Assembly: GCF_900109525.1 (NCBI RefSeq)
Contig: NZ_FOAN01000001.1
Coordinates: 744,001-808,000, forward strand
Origin: Allobosea lupini
GTDB taxonomy: Bacteria; Pseudomonadota; Alphaproteobacteria; Rhizobiales; Beijerinckiaceae
DNA: 64,000 bases
Direction: 5' to 3'
The notes under the pieces are model-generated. The model made no database searches, was not told where the DNA came from, and saw only the letters and a program-made list of their open reading frames with translations. Below are positions 51,541-59,448 of this stretch, one piece after another. The position numbers and the translations under genes were made by a program. Each line of letters begins with the position of its first letter. The first letter of the stretch is position 1.

Positions 51541-51966
51541 ATGACCTCTGCCGACCAGCGCGACCACTTGCTCGCTCTCGCGCAACGCTGCGAGCGCACC
51601 GGCCGCCCCGACCGCAATCTCGACGCCGACATCTACGAGGCGCTTGGCTTCACCGTGCGGCGCAAGCCGACCACCCTGCTCGCCCCGCGCACGCCGCCCG
51701 GCGGCATCTACCAGCAGGGCTCGCTCTGGAAGGCGATCGGCCGGATCAGCGCCGAGATCGACGTCGCGGTCGGCGTCATCCGGCAGAAGGCCCCGGACTG
51801 GAACTGGAGCCTGCAATCGGTTGCGACCGAGGAGCAGACCTATGAAGCGCTGGTCGCCGGCTGTTCCGGCCAGGGCGCGCTCGCCTCGCTCGCGCTCTGC
51901 GCCGCCCTGCTCAAGGCGTTCGCGCGCGGCCGCTCCGATCAGCCCCCGACCCAGGGCGAGCGCTGA
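51541..51966 (+). CDS. Phage-type ABA-sandwich-like small protein
   Basis: 141 residues. The N-terminus (LLALAQRCERTGRPDRNLDADIYEALG, shown in part as PDRNLDADIYEALGF) followed by a Trp-containing core (APDWNWSLQSV) and an Ala-rich helical end (LASLALCAALLKAFARG) resembles phage proteins with an ABA-sandwich domain, commonly of unknown function. It begins 72 bp from tRNA-Thr, a usual integration site. No integrase or second repeat was found, so phage origin is only suggested. Confidence 0.6.
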   Translation: MTSADQRDHLLALAQRCERTGRPDRNLDADIYEALGFTVRRKPTTLLAPRTPPGGIYQQGSLWKAIGRISAEIDVAVGVIRQKAPDWNWSLQSVATEEQTYEALVAGCSGQGALASLALCAALLKAFARGRSDQPPTQGER

Positions 51967-52207
51967 AACCATCCCGATTTCAAGGGCAAGGCCGATCTGG
52001 CGAAGAGATCGAATCAACCCGCCCCGGCAAAGCCGCACAGAGACGACAAACTCACGGACAATTGACCCGAGGCAACCAAACGCCGGTTGAAGGCGTTGTT
52101 TGCCCAGTTAGTTTGACGCTCGGGCGAGCAATGCCCAGGGCACGAATCCGGCTGGCGGGGCGCCATCCGGGAGAGGTCGTGCCCTTCTCGTTGTTGGAGC
52201 CTGATCG

Positions 52208-53194
52208 ATGGCCCGTTTCGAAGCCTCGCGCCGCACTGTCATGGCGGGCGCCGGCGCGCTCGCTGCAGCTGCCGCGCTCGACCTGCCCGCCGGCATCGCG
52301 CCGGCCCACGCGCAAGGAGCGTCCGTGAACCAGAACCCGGGTTTCTACCGCTACAAGGTCGGCGACATCACCGTCACCGCCCTGAACGACGGCTTCGCCA
52401 AGCGCCCGCTCGAAGGCTTCGTGCGCAATGCCGAGCTCGCGGACGTCAAGAAGGCGATGGAGCAGGCGTATCTGCCGAGCGACGCCCTCTCGATCACCTT
52501 CACCACGCTGGCGCTGCAGATCGGCGACAAGATCACCCTGATCGACACTGGTAACGGCGATTCCGGCGCGCCGACCTCGGGCGCCTGGATGAAGAACTTC
52601 CAGGCTGCCGGGCTCGACCCGAAGAATGTCTCGACCGTGGTCTTCAGCCATTTCCACGGCGACCACATCAACGGCTTCCGGCTGAAAGACGGCACCGCCG
52701 TGTTCCCGAACGCCGAAGTGATGGTGCCGGCGGCCGAATGGGCCTTCTGGATGGACGACGCCAAGATGAATGCCGCGCCCGAGGCGATGAAGGGTGCCTT
52801 CGCCGGCGTGCGCCGCGTTTTCGGCCCGGTCGCCAAGGATGTGAAGCAATACGAGGCGGGCAAGGAGATCGTCCCGGGCGTGACCGCGATCGCCGCCCCC
52901 GGCCATACCCCCGGCCATACCGTCTTCGCCGTCTCCTCCGGCAGCGGCAAGCTGATGGTGCTGTCCGACACCACCAACCACCCGGCCCTGTTCGTGCGCA
53001 ATCCCGACTGGTCGGCGGTGTTCGACATGGACGGGCCGCAGGCCGCCGCCACCCGCCGCAAGCTGCTCGACATGGCCGTCGCCGACAAGATGCAGGTCTG
53101 CTTCTACCACGCCCCCTTCCCCGCCACCGGCCATATCGCCAAGGCGGGCAACGGCTTCGAGCTCGTACCGGTGCAGTGGAGCAGCGCGATCTGA
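52208..53194 (+). CDS. Tat-exported metallo-beta-lactamase-fold hydrolase
   Basis: 328 residues with a Tat signal (FEASRRTVMAGAGALAAAAA...AHAQ, cleavage near 37). The MBL metal motif is FSHFHGDHINGF near residue 142 (H-x-H-x-D-H), then PGHTPGHTVFAV near 232 and LSDTTNHPAL near 257. Of the general AttM/quorum-quenching-like or hydrolase MBL group; the substrate is not inferable. Followed by a strong terminator. ATG 52208. Confidence 0.85.
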   Translation: MARFEASRRTVMAGAGALAAAAALDLPAGIAPAHAQGASVNQNPGFYRYKVGDITVTALNDGFAKRPLEGFVRNAELADVKKAMEQAYLPSDALSITFTTLALQIGDKITLIDTGNGDSGAPTSGAWMKNFQAAGLDPKNVSTVVFSHFHGDHINGFRLKDGTAVFPNAEVMVPAAEWAFWMDDAKMNAAPEAMKGAFAGVRRVFGPVAKDVKQYEAGKEIVPGVTAIAAPGHTPGHTVFAVSSGSGKLMVLSDTTNHPALFVRNPDWSAVFDMDGPQAAATRRKLLDMAVADKMQVCFYHAPFPATGHIAKAGNGFELVPVQWSSAI

Positions 53195-53214
53195 GACCCT
53201 CGCGCTTCCGCTGG

Positions 53215-53249
53215 GAAAGGCCGGGGCATGCGCCCCGGCCTTTCTTTTT
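53215..53249 (+). terminator. Rho-independent terminator of the MBL gene
   Basis: 13-bp stem GAAAGGCCGGGGC / GCCCCGGCCTTTC, loop ATGC, followed by TTTTT. Confidence 0.9.
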
Positions 53250-53330
53250 GCGGCGTGCTCGCCGGGCGGCTCGCGATCCTGTCCGCGGCCATGCTAGACC
53301 GGTCGCAGCCATGCCTGCCGGATACCAGCG

Positions 53331-54104
53331 ATGACCGAGCGCTTTACCGCCATCTCCTTCGTCGCCAGCGAGACGCCCGAGGCCGAGGCCGCGCGCGCCA
53401 AGCTGGTCGAGCGCTATGGCGATGCCGATCCGGCCGAGGCCGAGGTCGTCGTCGCTCTCGGCGGCGACGGCCTGATGCTGCAGACGCTCCATCGCTTCAT
53501 GGGCACGGCCAAGCCGATCTACGGCATGAATCGCGGCTCGGTCGGCTTCCTGATGAACGAGTTCCGCGAGCGCGGGCTGCGCCAGAAGCTCGAGGCGGCG
53601 CATCGCAGCGTCGTCCATCCGCTGGTGATGACGGCGGTCGACTGCAACGGCAAGCGCATCGAGGCGCGCGCGATCAACGAGGTCTCGCTGTTCCGCCGCT
53701 CATACCAGGCGGCCAAGCTGCGCATTTCCGTCGACGGGCAGGTGCGCCTGTCCGAGCTCGTCGCCGACGGCGTGCTGCTCGCGACCCCGGCCGGCTCGAC
53801 CGCCTACAATCTCTCCGCCAATGGCCCGATCCTGCCGCTCGACGCGCCGCTCCTGGCGCTAACCCCGCTCTCGCCGTTCCGGCCCAGGCGCTGGCGTGGC
53901 GCATTGCTGCCCGACCATGCCCGGGTGACGATCGCGGTTCTGGAGGCCGAAAAGCGGCCGGTCAGCGCCGTCGCCGACCATACCCAGATCGACAACGTCA
54001 TCTCGGTGCAGATCGCGATCGACCGCTCGCTCGATCTCGTCATGATGCACGACCCCGGCCACAGCCTGGACGAGCGCATCCTGCGCGAGCAGTTCGGGTA
54101 TTGA
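53331..54104 (+). CDS. nadK: NAD kinase
   Basis: Phosphorylates NAD to NADP; 257 residues. [20 protein letters not shown] (GGDG near residue 44) is the ATP/phosphate motif; [16 protein letters not shown] near 64 and [20 protein letters not shown] near 147 (conserved NAD-binding TP-x-GSTAY) confirm NadK. Short N-terminus as in alphaproteobacteria. ATG 53331. Confidence 0.95.
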   Translation: MTERFTAISFVASETPEAEAARAKLVERYGDADPAEAEVVVALGGDGLMLQTLHRFMGTAKPIYGMNRGSVGFLMNEFRERGLRQKLEAAHRSVVHPLVMTAVDCNGKRIEARAINEVSLFRRSYQAAKLRISVDGQVRLSELVADGVLLATPAGSTAYNLSANGPILPLDAPLLALTPLSPFRPRRWRGALLPDHARVTIAVLEAEKRPVSAVADHTQIDNVISVQIAIDRSLDLVMMHDPGHSLDERILREQFGY

Positions 54105-54219
54105 GGCGCAGCGGAGGCCGCTCGTAGCGGCAATACCTGTCCCCGCCGGCACCCGTCAGGGCTCTGCGCCTTCGCGACATTCGCGAATTTTAACGGGGAC
54201 AAGCTACGAAAGGCCTCTT

Positions 54220-54234
54220 GAACAAAACAGGAAC
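54220..54234. promoter_or_regulatory. LexA/SOS box (GAAC-N7-GAAC) upstream of ssb
   Basis: GAACAAAACAGGAAC matches the alphaproteobacterial LexA consensus GAAC-N7-GAAC exactly, 90 bp before the ssb start codon. Confidence 0.75.
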
Positions 54235-54324
54235 ATCATTGATAGTGCCGGCACGGACCGCTAGGGTCCGCATCCGGTCATTCGGCCGGGTTCGTGATGA
54301 AGTGCGCAGGAAACGGAGCCTGTC

Positions 54325-54864
54325 ATGGCTGGTAGCGTCAACAAGGTCATTCTGGTCGGCAATCTCGGGCGCGACCCCGAGGTGCGGCGCCTCGGCAGCG
54401 GCGAGCCGGTGGTCAATCTGCGGATAGCCACCTCGGAAACCTGGCGCGACAAGCAGTCGGGCGAGCGCAAGGAGCGCACCGAGTGGCACTCCGTGGTGAT
54501 CTTCAACGAGAACCTCGCCAAGGTCGCCGAGCAGTATCTGAAGAAGGGCTCGAAGATCTACATCGAGGGCCAGCTGCAGACCCGCAAATGGCAGGACCAG
54601 CAGGGCGTCGAGAAGTACACGACCGAGATCGTGCTGCAGCGTTTCCGCGGTGAGCTCACCATCCTCGACAGCCGCGGCCAGGGCGGCGACGAGTTCGGCG
54701 GCGGCAGCGGTGGCTATGGCGACGAGGGATCGTCGGGTGGCAGCTCCTTCGGCCGGTCGAGCCCGGTCGGTGGCGGTTCGCGCCAGCCGGCGATGGCAAG
54801 CGGCGGTGGCAGCAGCGGCGGTTCGCGCTCGTCGAGCCATCTCGACGACGACATCCCGTTCTAG
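54325..54864 (+). CDS. ssb: Single-stranded DNA-binding protein
   Basis: Replication/repair SSB, 179 residues. OB-fold residues 1-115 ([60 protein letters not shown]), a Gly/Ser-rich linker (120-170) and the acidic partner-binding tail DDDIPF at the C-terminus. An SOS box lies upstream. Its stop codon lies within a 21-bp perfect inverted repeat. The usual divergent partner uvrA is not here. Confidence 0.96.
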   Translation: MAGSVNKVILVGNLGRDPEVRRLGSGEPVVNLRIATSETWRDKQSGERKERTEWHSVVIFNENLAKVAEQYLKKGSKIYIEGQLQTRKWQDQQGVEKYTTEIVLQRFRGELTILDSRGQGGDEFGGGSGGYGDEGSSGGSSFGRSSPVGGGSRQPAMASGGGSSGGSRSSSHLDDDIPF

Positions 54865-54907
54865 AGCGGATCCGACCAGATTGAAGCAATCTGGTCGGAT
54901 CCGCTCT
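54863..54907. repeat. Perfect 21-bp inverted repeat overlapping the ssb stop
   Basis: Arms 54863-54883 and 54887-54907 pair perfectly around a 3-nt loop (AAG). The first arm begins on the second base of the ssb stop codon. No T-run follows, so termination would not be classic; the AGAGCGGATCCGACC type resembles a mobile intergenic repeat of Rhizobiales. Confidence 0.75.
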
Positions 54908-55048
54908 AACTGTAAGATTAAGCCCCCGCGGGCAGCCGGGCGATCCGGCCTGTGCTGTGCCGTACTCGTCCGGGACAGGCGCAAGCCTGATCCGATGCGA
55001 TCACAATCACATAGATCATCATCGCGTTCTGCCGGGCGCGATGATGGT

Positions 55049-55759
55049 TTATGTGCGCAGGTTGAACACGACCGACAGGAAGCGGACGGTCGGCGTCAGC
55101 AGCCGCTCGTGGCCATGGACGAAATTGGCATCGAAGACGAGCGTATCGCCGGGGCGCAGCTCCATCGAGGCGTCGGCATAGCGGTAGACCATCGCGCCTT
55201 CGAGCATATGCATGAACTCGATCCCGGTGTGCTGGAAGCCCGGGTGGTCCGCCGCCTCGCTGGTCAGCGTCACCAGATAGGGCTCGATGTATTTCTCGCC
55301 CGAGAGCAGGTGGCCGAGCAGTTCGTAGCTCAGGCCGGCGCGCTGGCCGCGTCGCTGCACGGCGATACCCTGCCCTGCACGCACGAGCGAATAGTCGGCC
55401 TGCTGGTTATAGGAAGCGAACAGCCGCGCGACCGGCACCTTGAGCGCTGCCGCGATCGAGACCAGCGTCGTGAAGGACGGCGTGGCCGAACCGCGCTCGA
55501 TCTTGGAGAGCATGCCGTTCGACAGCCTGGCCGCCTCGGCCAGCTGGTTGGCGGCCATGCTGAGACTCAATCGCAGGCTCCTGATTTCCTGGCCGACCGC
55601 CGCTGCCAGGGCCTGGCCACCCTGCCCGCCTTCTGGCTCCTGGTTGGTTGATGGACCCCCGCCGGTCGCCGCTAGGCCGGCTCGCGTCATCATCGAGAGC
55701 GCGCCACGCCTGACACGCTTTCCGTCCGGCGGTTTGCCGTCGCGCTTGCGATCGACCAA
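55049..55759 (-). CDS. XRE-cupin transcriptional regulator
   Basis: 236 residues: basic N-terminal tail, HTH_XRE near residues 55-110 (LAEAARLSNGMLSKIERGSA; PSFTTLVSIAAALKVPVARL) and a C-terminal cupin (HTGIEFMHMLEGAMVYRYAD; LRPGDTLVFDANFVHGHE). PuuR-like regulators of this layout control amine and amino-acid uptake or breakdown. Divergent from the amino-acid ABC operon (184-bp gap), its likely target. Start TTG 55759 with GAGG upstream; ATG 55693 is the alternative. Confidence 0.85.
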   Translation of the reverse strand: MVDRKRDGKPPDGKRVRRGALSMMTRAGLAATGGGPSTNQEPEGGQGGQALAAAVGQEIRSLRLSLSMAANQLAEAARLSNGMLSKIERGSATPSFTTLVSIAAALKVPVARLFASYNQQADYSLVRAGQGIAVQRRGQRAGLSYELLGHLLSGEKYIEPYLVTLTSEAADHPGFQHTGIEFMHMLEGAMVYRYADASMELRPGDTLVFDANFVHGHERLLTPTVRFLSVVFNLRT

Positions 55760-55943
55760 AGTAGAACCTCCCAGCCTTCGCGCATCGGTTTCGAGCCCGC
55801 ATTGCCGCCATCGGGCGGCGTGTCCGCACCTGTCCGGGTCGCCACATTTTCATGAGATGAAAATATTTGCCAGCGCGTTGACAAGCCGCGGGCGCGACAG
55901 AACAATCCCTGCAACGAGCGATAATAAACATCGTGAGGGGATC

Positions 55944-56714
55944 ATGATCAATAAGCACAAATTCACGACTATTCTTGTCTGCGCCGCTTTTTCGAGCGTG
56001 TTCGCCGGAGCATCACAAGCAAAAGACCTGCGCATCGCCACCGAGGGAACCTATGCGCCGTGGAGCTTCGTCGACGCCGGCGGCAAGCTGACGGGTTGGG
56101 ACGTCGATATCGCCAACGCCCTGTGCGAGGCGATGAAGGCCAAGTGCACGATCATGGCGCAGGAATGGGACGGCATCATACCCGGCCTCAACGCCAGGAA
56201 ATACGACCTGATCGTCGCCAGCATGGGCGTCACCGAAAAGCGCAAGCAGCAGGTCGCCTTCTCCAAGAAATACAAGAACACGGCGAGCCAGTTCGTCGGG
56301 AAGAAGGATGCGCCCGCCGACACCAGCCCCGACGCGCTCAAGGGCAAGCGCATCGGCGTCCAGCGCGGCAGCATCCAGGATGCCTATCTGACCGCGACCT
56401 ATCCGAAATCGGAGATCGTGCGCTACGACAAGACCACCGATGTCGAGCTCGACCTCATCGCCGGCCGCGTCGACCTGCTGCTCGCCAACAAGGTGACCTC
56501 GATGCTCGGCTTCCTGAAGCGGCCGGAAGCGGCGAGCTTCGCGCTCGTCGGCCCGGAATACACCGGCGGCCTGCTGGGCGAAGGCAACGCCATCGCCCTG
56601 CGCAAGGACGACGCCAAGCTGCTCGAGGAGGTCAATGCCGCCATCGATACGCTGATCGCCAACGGCACCTATGACAGCATCACCAGGAAGTATTTCGACT
56701 TCAAGCTGATGTGA
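55944..56714 (+). CDS. Polar amino-acid ABC transporter substrate-binding protein
   Basis: Family 3 periplasmic binding protein, 256 residues, signal peptide MINKHKFTTILVCAAFSSVF...SQA. KDLRIATEGTYAPWSFVDAG near residue 27, GWDVDIANALCEAMKAKC near 51, EWDGIIPGLNARKYDLIVAS near 76 are the signature of ArgT/HisJ/OccT-type proteins. Leads an operon with a prephenate-dehydratase-like gene and two permeases. AGGGGATC precedes ATG 55944. Basic amino acid or opine binding would be the family default; context suggests aromatic amino acids are also possible. Confidence 0.9.
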   Translation: MINKHKFTTILVCAAFSSVFAGASQAKDLRIATEGTYAPWSFVDAGGKLTGWDVDIANALCEAMKAKCTIMAQEWDGIIPGLNARKYDLIVASMGVTEKRKQQVAFSKKYKNTASQFVGKKDAPADTSPDALKGKRIGVQRGSIQDAYLTATYPKSEIVRYDKTTDVELDLIAGRVDLLLANKVTSMLGFLKRPEAASFALVGPEYTGGLLGEGNAIALRKDDAKLLEEVNAAIDTLIANGTYDSITRKYFDFKLM

Positions 56715-56778
56715 ATCGACACGCTGTGCCGAAGGCGGGCCCGGGCTGCCTTCGGCTGGGAAGAACGAGACCGACTCG

Positions 56779-57408
56779 ATGATCACCTTTGCGACACTCG
56801 GCCCGAGCGGCACCAACCATGAGCTCGTGACCAGGGAATACATCAAGTTCCACGAGATTCCCGACAGCGAGATCGTGCTGGTGCCCGATTTCGACATGGC
56901 GACAAGCGGGCTGATGCGGGGCGACTATGATTTCGTCGTCCAATGCGCCGTCCACCCCGACACGCCGCCGACGCTCGGCACGCATTTCCACAAGGTCTTC
57001 GCGGTCGACAGCTTCATCTCCCGCAGCAAGGAGTTGGCGGTGCTGACTCGCTCGGAGGTCGAGCAGCCGAAATCGATCGGCCTGCTGGCGCCGGCGACCG
57101 AGAGCTATATCGACATCGGCCGCTGGGAGACGCGCGTCTCGGATCCTTCGCTGCCGATCATCTTCCAGAACCTGCTCGCGGGGAAGTACGACTCGGCGCT
57201 GGTCTATCTCGAATATGCCGAGCAGTATCCTGACCGCGTCCGCGTCGACGAGATCCTCGGCTCGCCCGACGATGTCTGGATCGTCTATGCGGACGAGCGG
57301 ACCTCCGGCGGCAAGCTCCAGGCCTGGCGGGACGGGCCTGTCCGCGAGCTGATCCGCCAGAAGGTCGCGAGCCGCGCCGCCGAGGATGCGGGAGCCGCGC
57401 TGCCATGA
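56779..57408 (+). CDS. Prephenate-dehydratase-like (BacA/PDT-fold) protein
   Basis: 209 residues, unusual operon member. It opens with ITFATLGPSGTNHELVTREY, close to the TLGPxGTxSE start of prephenate dehydratase (PheA PDT) and of the bacilysin enzyme BacA (prephenate decarboxylase), and has two-lobed binding-protein-like sequence (VPDFDMATSGLMRGDYDFVV; IIFQNLLAGKYDSALVYLEY). The PDT catalytic Thr-Arg-Phe triplet is absent and there is no ACT domain, so dehydratase activity is unlikely; decarboxylase, isomerase or a non-enzymatic cytosolic binding role are open. No signal peptide. Lies 64 bp after the binding-protein gene and overlaps the first permease by ATGA, so it belongs to the operon. 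Confidence 0.5.
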   Translation: MITFATLGPSGTNHELVTREYIKFHEIPDSEIVLVPDFDMATSGLMRGDYDFVVQCAVHPDTPPTLGTHFHKVFAVDSFISRSKELAVLTRSEVEQPKSIGLLAPATESYIDIGRWETRVSDPSLPIIFQNLLAGKYDSALVYLEYAEQYPDRVRVDEILGSPDDVWIVYADERTSGGKLQAWRDGPVRELIRQKVASRAAEDAGAALP

Positions 57409-58079
57409 CGCTGGCCTGGCTCTCCGGCTATGGGCTGCAACTGCTTTACGGAGCGGGGGTGACATTGTCGGTCGCCGCGGTGGCGCTGCTGTTCGGAACG
57501 GCCTTCGGCCTGTCGCTCGGCGCGCTCAAGACCTATGGCAGCAGGCCGTTTCGCTATGTCGCGGAAGCCTATACCGCGATCGTCAGGGGCGTGCCCGACC
57601 TGATCGTCATCTACCTCATCTATTTCGGCGGCACGATCGCCCTCACCCGGCTGACCGGGCACTATGTCGACATCAACGGCTTCGCCGCCGGCGTGGCGGC
57701 GCTGGCCTTCATCTTCGCGGCCTATGCCAGCGACATCTTCCGCAGCGCGATCAGGCAGGTCCCGCGCGGACAGTCGGAGGCGGCGCATGCGCTCGGCCTG
57801 CCGCGGAGCGTCACCTTCTTCAAGGTGGTGCTGCCGCTGGCCTGGCGGATCGCGCTGCCGGGCTTCGGCAATCTTTCGATCATCCTGATCAAGCAGACCT
57901 CGCTCATCTCGGTGATCGGGCTGGAGGAACTGCTCAGGGCCTCCGCCGTCGTTTCCGGCGCGACGCGAGAACCGTTCTTCGTCTACGCCGTCGCCGCGCT
58001 GCTCTATCTCGCCATCACCAGCACCGCGTCCTGGGGCCTGCACCGCGCCCGTATCCGCTCCAATCGTGGCTTTGCCTGA
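57405..58079 (+). CDS. Amino-acid ABC transporter permease
   Basis: HisM/HisQ-family permease, 224 residues. YTAIVRGVPDLIVIYLIYFG near residue 60 and the EAA loop SEAAHALGLPRSVTFFKVVL near 122, followed by LIKQTSLISVIGLEELLR, are typical. ATG 57405 overlaps the preceding stop. Works with the second permease; the ATPase that would energise them is not encoded in this operon. Confidence 0.9.
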   Translation: MTLAWLSGYGLQLLYGAGVTLSVAAVALLFGTAFGLSLGALKTYGSRPFRYVAEAYTAIVRGVPDLIVIYLIYFGGTIALTRLTGHYVDINGFAAGVAALAFIFAAYASDIFRSAIRQVPRGQSEAAHALGLPRSVTFFKVVLPLAWRIALPGFGNLSIILIKQTSLISVIGLEELLRASAVVSGATREPFFVYAVAALLYLAITSTASWGLHRARIRSNRGFA

Positions 58080-58087
58080 GCGATCCC

Positions 58088-58822
58088 ATGCTTGACCTCC
58101 AGATCATGGCCGAGGCTTTCCCGAACCTGCTCCAGGGCGTCGGGCTGACGGGCAGGCTTGCCATCCTCATCCTGATCTTCGGCATGGTGATCGCGATACC
58201 GCTGGCCTATGCGCGCAATGCGCACTCGGCCTGGCTGCATGGGCCGGCGAGCGCCTACATCTTCGTCATTCGCGGCGTCCCGTCGCTGCTGCAGGTCTTC
58301 CTGGTCTATTACGGGCTCGGGCAGTTCGAATTCATCCGGAGTTCGGCGCTCTGGCCGATCTTCCGCGACCCGTTCTGGTGCGTGATCATCGCGCTCGGGC
58401 TGAACTCAGCCGCCTATACCGCCGAGATCATCGCCGGCGCGCTCAGGCTCGTGCCGAAGGGGCTCAACGAAGCGGCGCGGGCGCTCGGCCTGTCCTGGTT
58501 CCAGACGCAGCGCAAGATCATTATCCCGCTCGCGGCCCGCCTCGCCCTGCCCGCCTATGAGAACGAGATCATCCTGACGGTGAAGGCGACCTCGCTGGCG
58601 AGCACCATCACCCTGCTGGACCTCACCGGCGCGGCCCGGCTGGAGGTGTCGAACACCTTCGCGCCCTATGAGGTCTTCCTCACCGCCGGCGCGATCTATT
58701 TCTGCATCACGACGACGCTGAGCTGGCTGCTGCGCAAGCTCGAGCAGCGCCTGTCGATCGAGAACCGCGGCGTCGCGCAGAAGGCGCGGGAGCTTCGGCT
58801 CGGCGCGGCGGCGCACGCCTGA
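58088..58822 (+). CDS. Amino-acid ABC transporter permease
   Basis: Second HisM/HisQ-family permease, 244 residues: YIFVIRGVPSLLQVFLVYYG near residue 57, AYTAEIIAGALRLVPKGLNE near 108 and EAA loop NEAARALGLSWFQTQRKIII near 127. 8 bp after the first permease. Operon ends here; convergent with the Lrp gene 21 bp away. Confidence 0.9.
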   Translation: MLDLQIMAEAFPNLLQGVGLTGRLAILILIFGMVIAIPLAYARNAHSAWLHGPASAYIFVIRGVPSLLQVFLVYYGLGQFEFIRSSALWPIFRDPFWCVIIALGLNSAAYTAEIIAGALRLVPKGLNEAARALGLSWFQTQRKIIIPLAARLALPAYENEIILTVKATSLASTITLLDLTGAARLEVSNTFAPYEVFLTAGAIYFCITTTLSWLLRKLEQRLSIENRGVAQKARELRLGAAAHA

Positions 58823-58843
58823 GAGCCGACCCGCGGTCGATCC

Positions 58844-59302
58844 TCACACCGGCACCGCGCCGTGCACCTTGATCTCCTTCAGGACGAGGTTGGTGCGGAC
58901 ATGCGCGATGCCTGGCAGCCTGAACAGGAAATTGTCCAGGAACTCGTTGTAGGCGTCCTTGTCGCGGCAAACGATATGCAGGTGGTAATCCGCCTCGCCC
59001 GTGGTCGCGAAGCACTCCAGCACCTCCGGCCGCTCGGCCACGCGTGAGATGAAGGTCGCGACGTGGTCGGCCTCGTGCCGCACCAGCCCGACATGCACGA
59101 TCGCGCTGAAGGCGAGCCCCGCTTTGCCCGGATCGACGATCGCGCGGTAGCTCGCGATCACGCCCGCCTCCTCCAGCGCCCGCACGCGCCGCCAGCAGGC
59201 GGACGCCGACATGCCGGCGCGCTCGGCCAGATCCTGGTTCGAGATGCGGGCGTCGCCCTGCAGCAGAGCGACGAGCTTGCGATCCTGATCGGTGAGTTGC
59301 AT
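58844..59302 (-). CDS. Lrp/AsnC family transcriptional regulator
   Basis: 152 residues: N-terminal HTH (LTDQDRKLVALLQGDARISN; LAERAGMSASACWRRVRALE) and C-terminal RAM ligand domain (FSAIVHVGLVRHEADHVATF; VLECFATTGEADYHLHIVCR). Divergent from the indolepyruvate ferredoxin oxidoreductase gene (146 bp), the usual arrangement for its regulator; would respond to an aromatic amino acid. Start ATG 59302; ATG 59326 would add eight residues. Confidence 0.88.
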   Translation of the reverse strand: MQLTDQDRKLVALLQGDARISNQDLAERAGMSASACWRRVRALEEAGVIASYRAIVDPGKAGLAFSAIVHVGLVRHEADHVATFISRVAERPEVLECFATTGEADYHLHIVCRDKDAYNEFLDNFLFRLPGIAHVRTNLVLKEIKVHGAVPV

Positions 59303-59448
59303 CTGGCGGGGCTCCGGAAGGATCATCCTGTCAGGCGGCCATTCTCGGTGAAATCGACCGATCGAGCAACCAATTCCGGCAAACAAGACAGATCTTTCCA
59401 GAGCAGGCGGCCTAGACTCGCCGCGAGAATTGCCGGGAGGTCCGCGCC

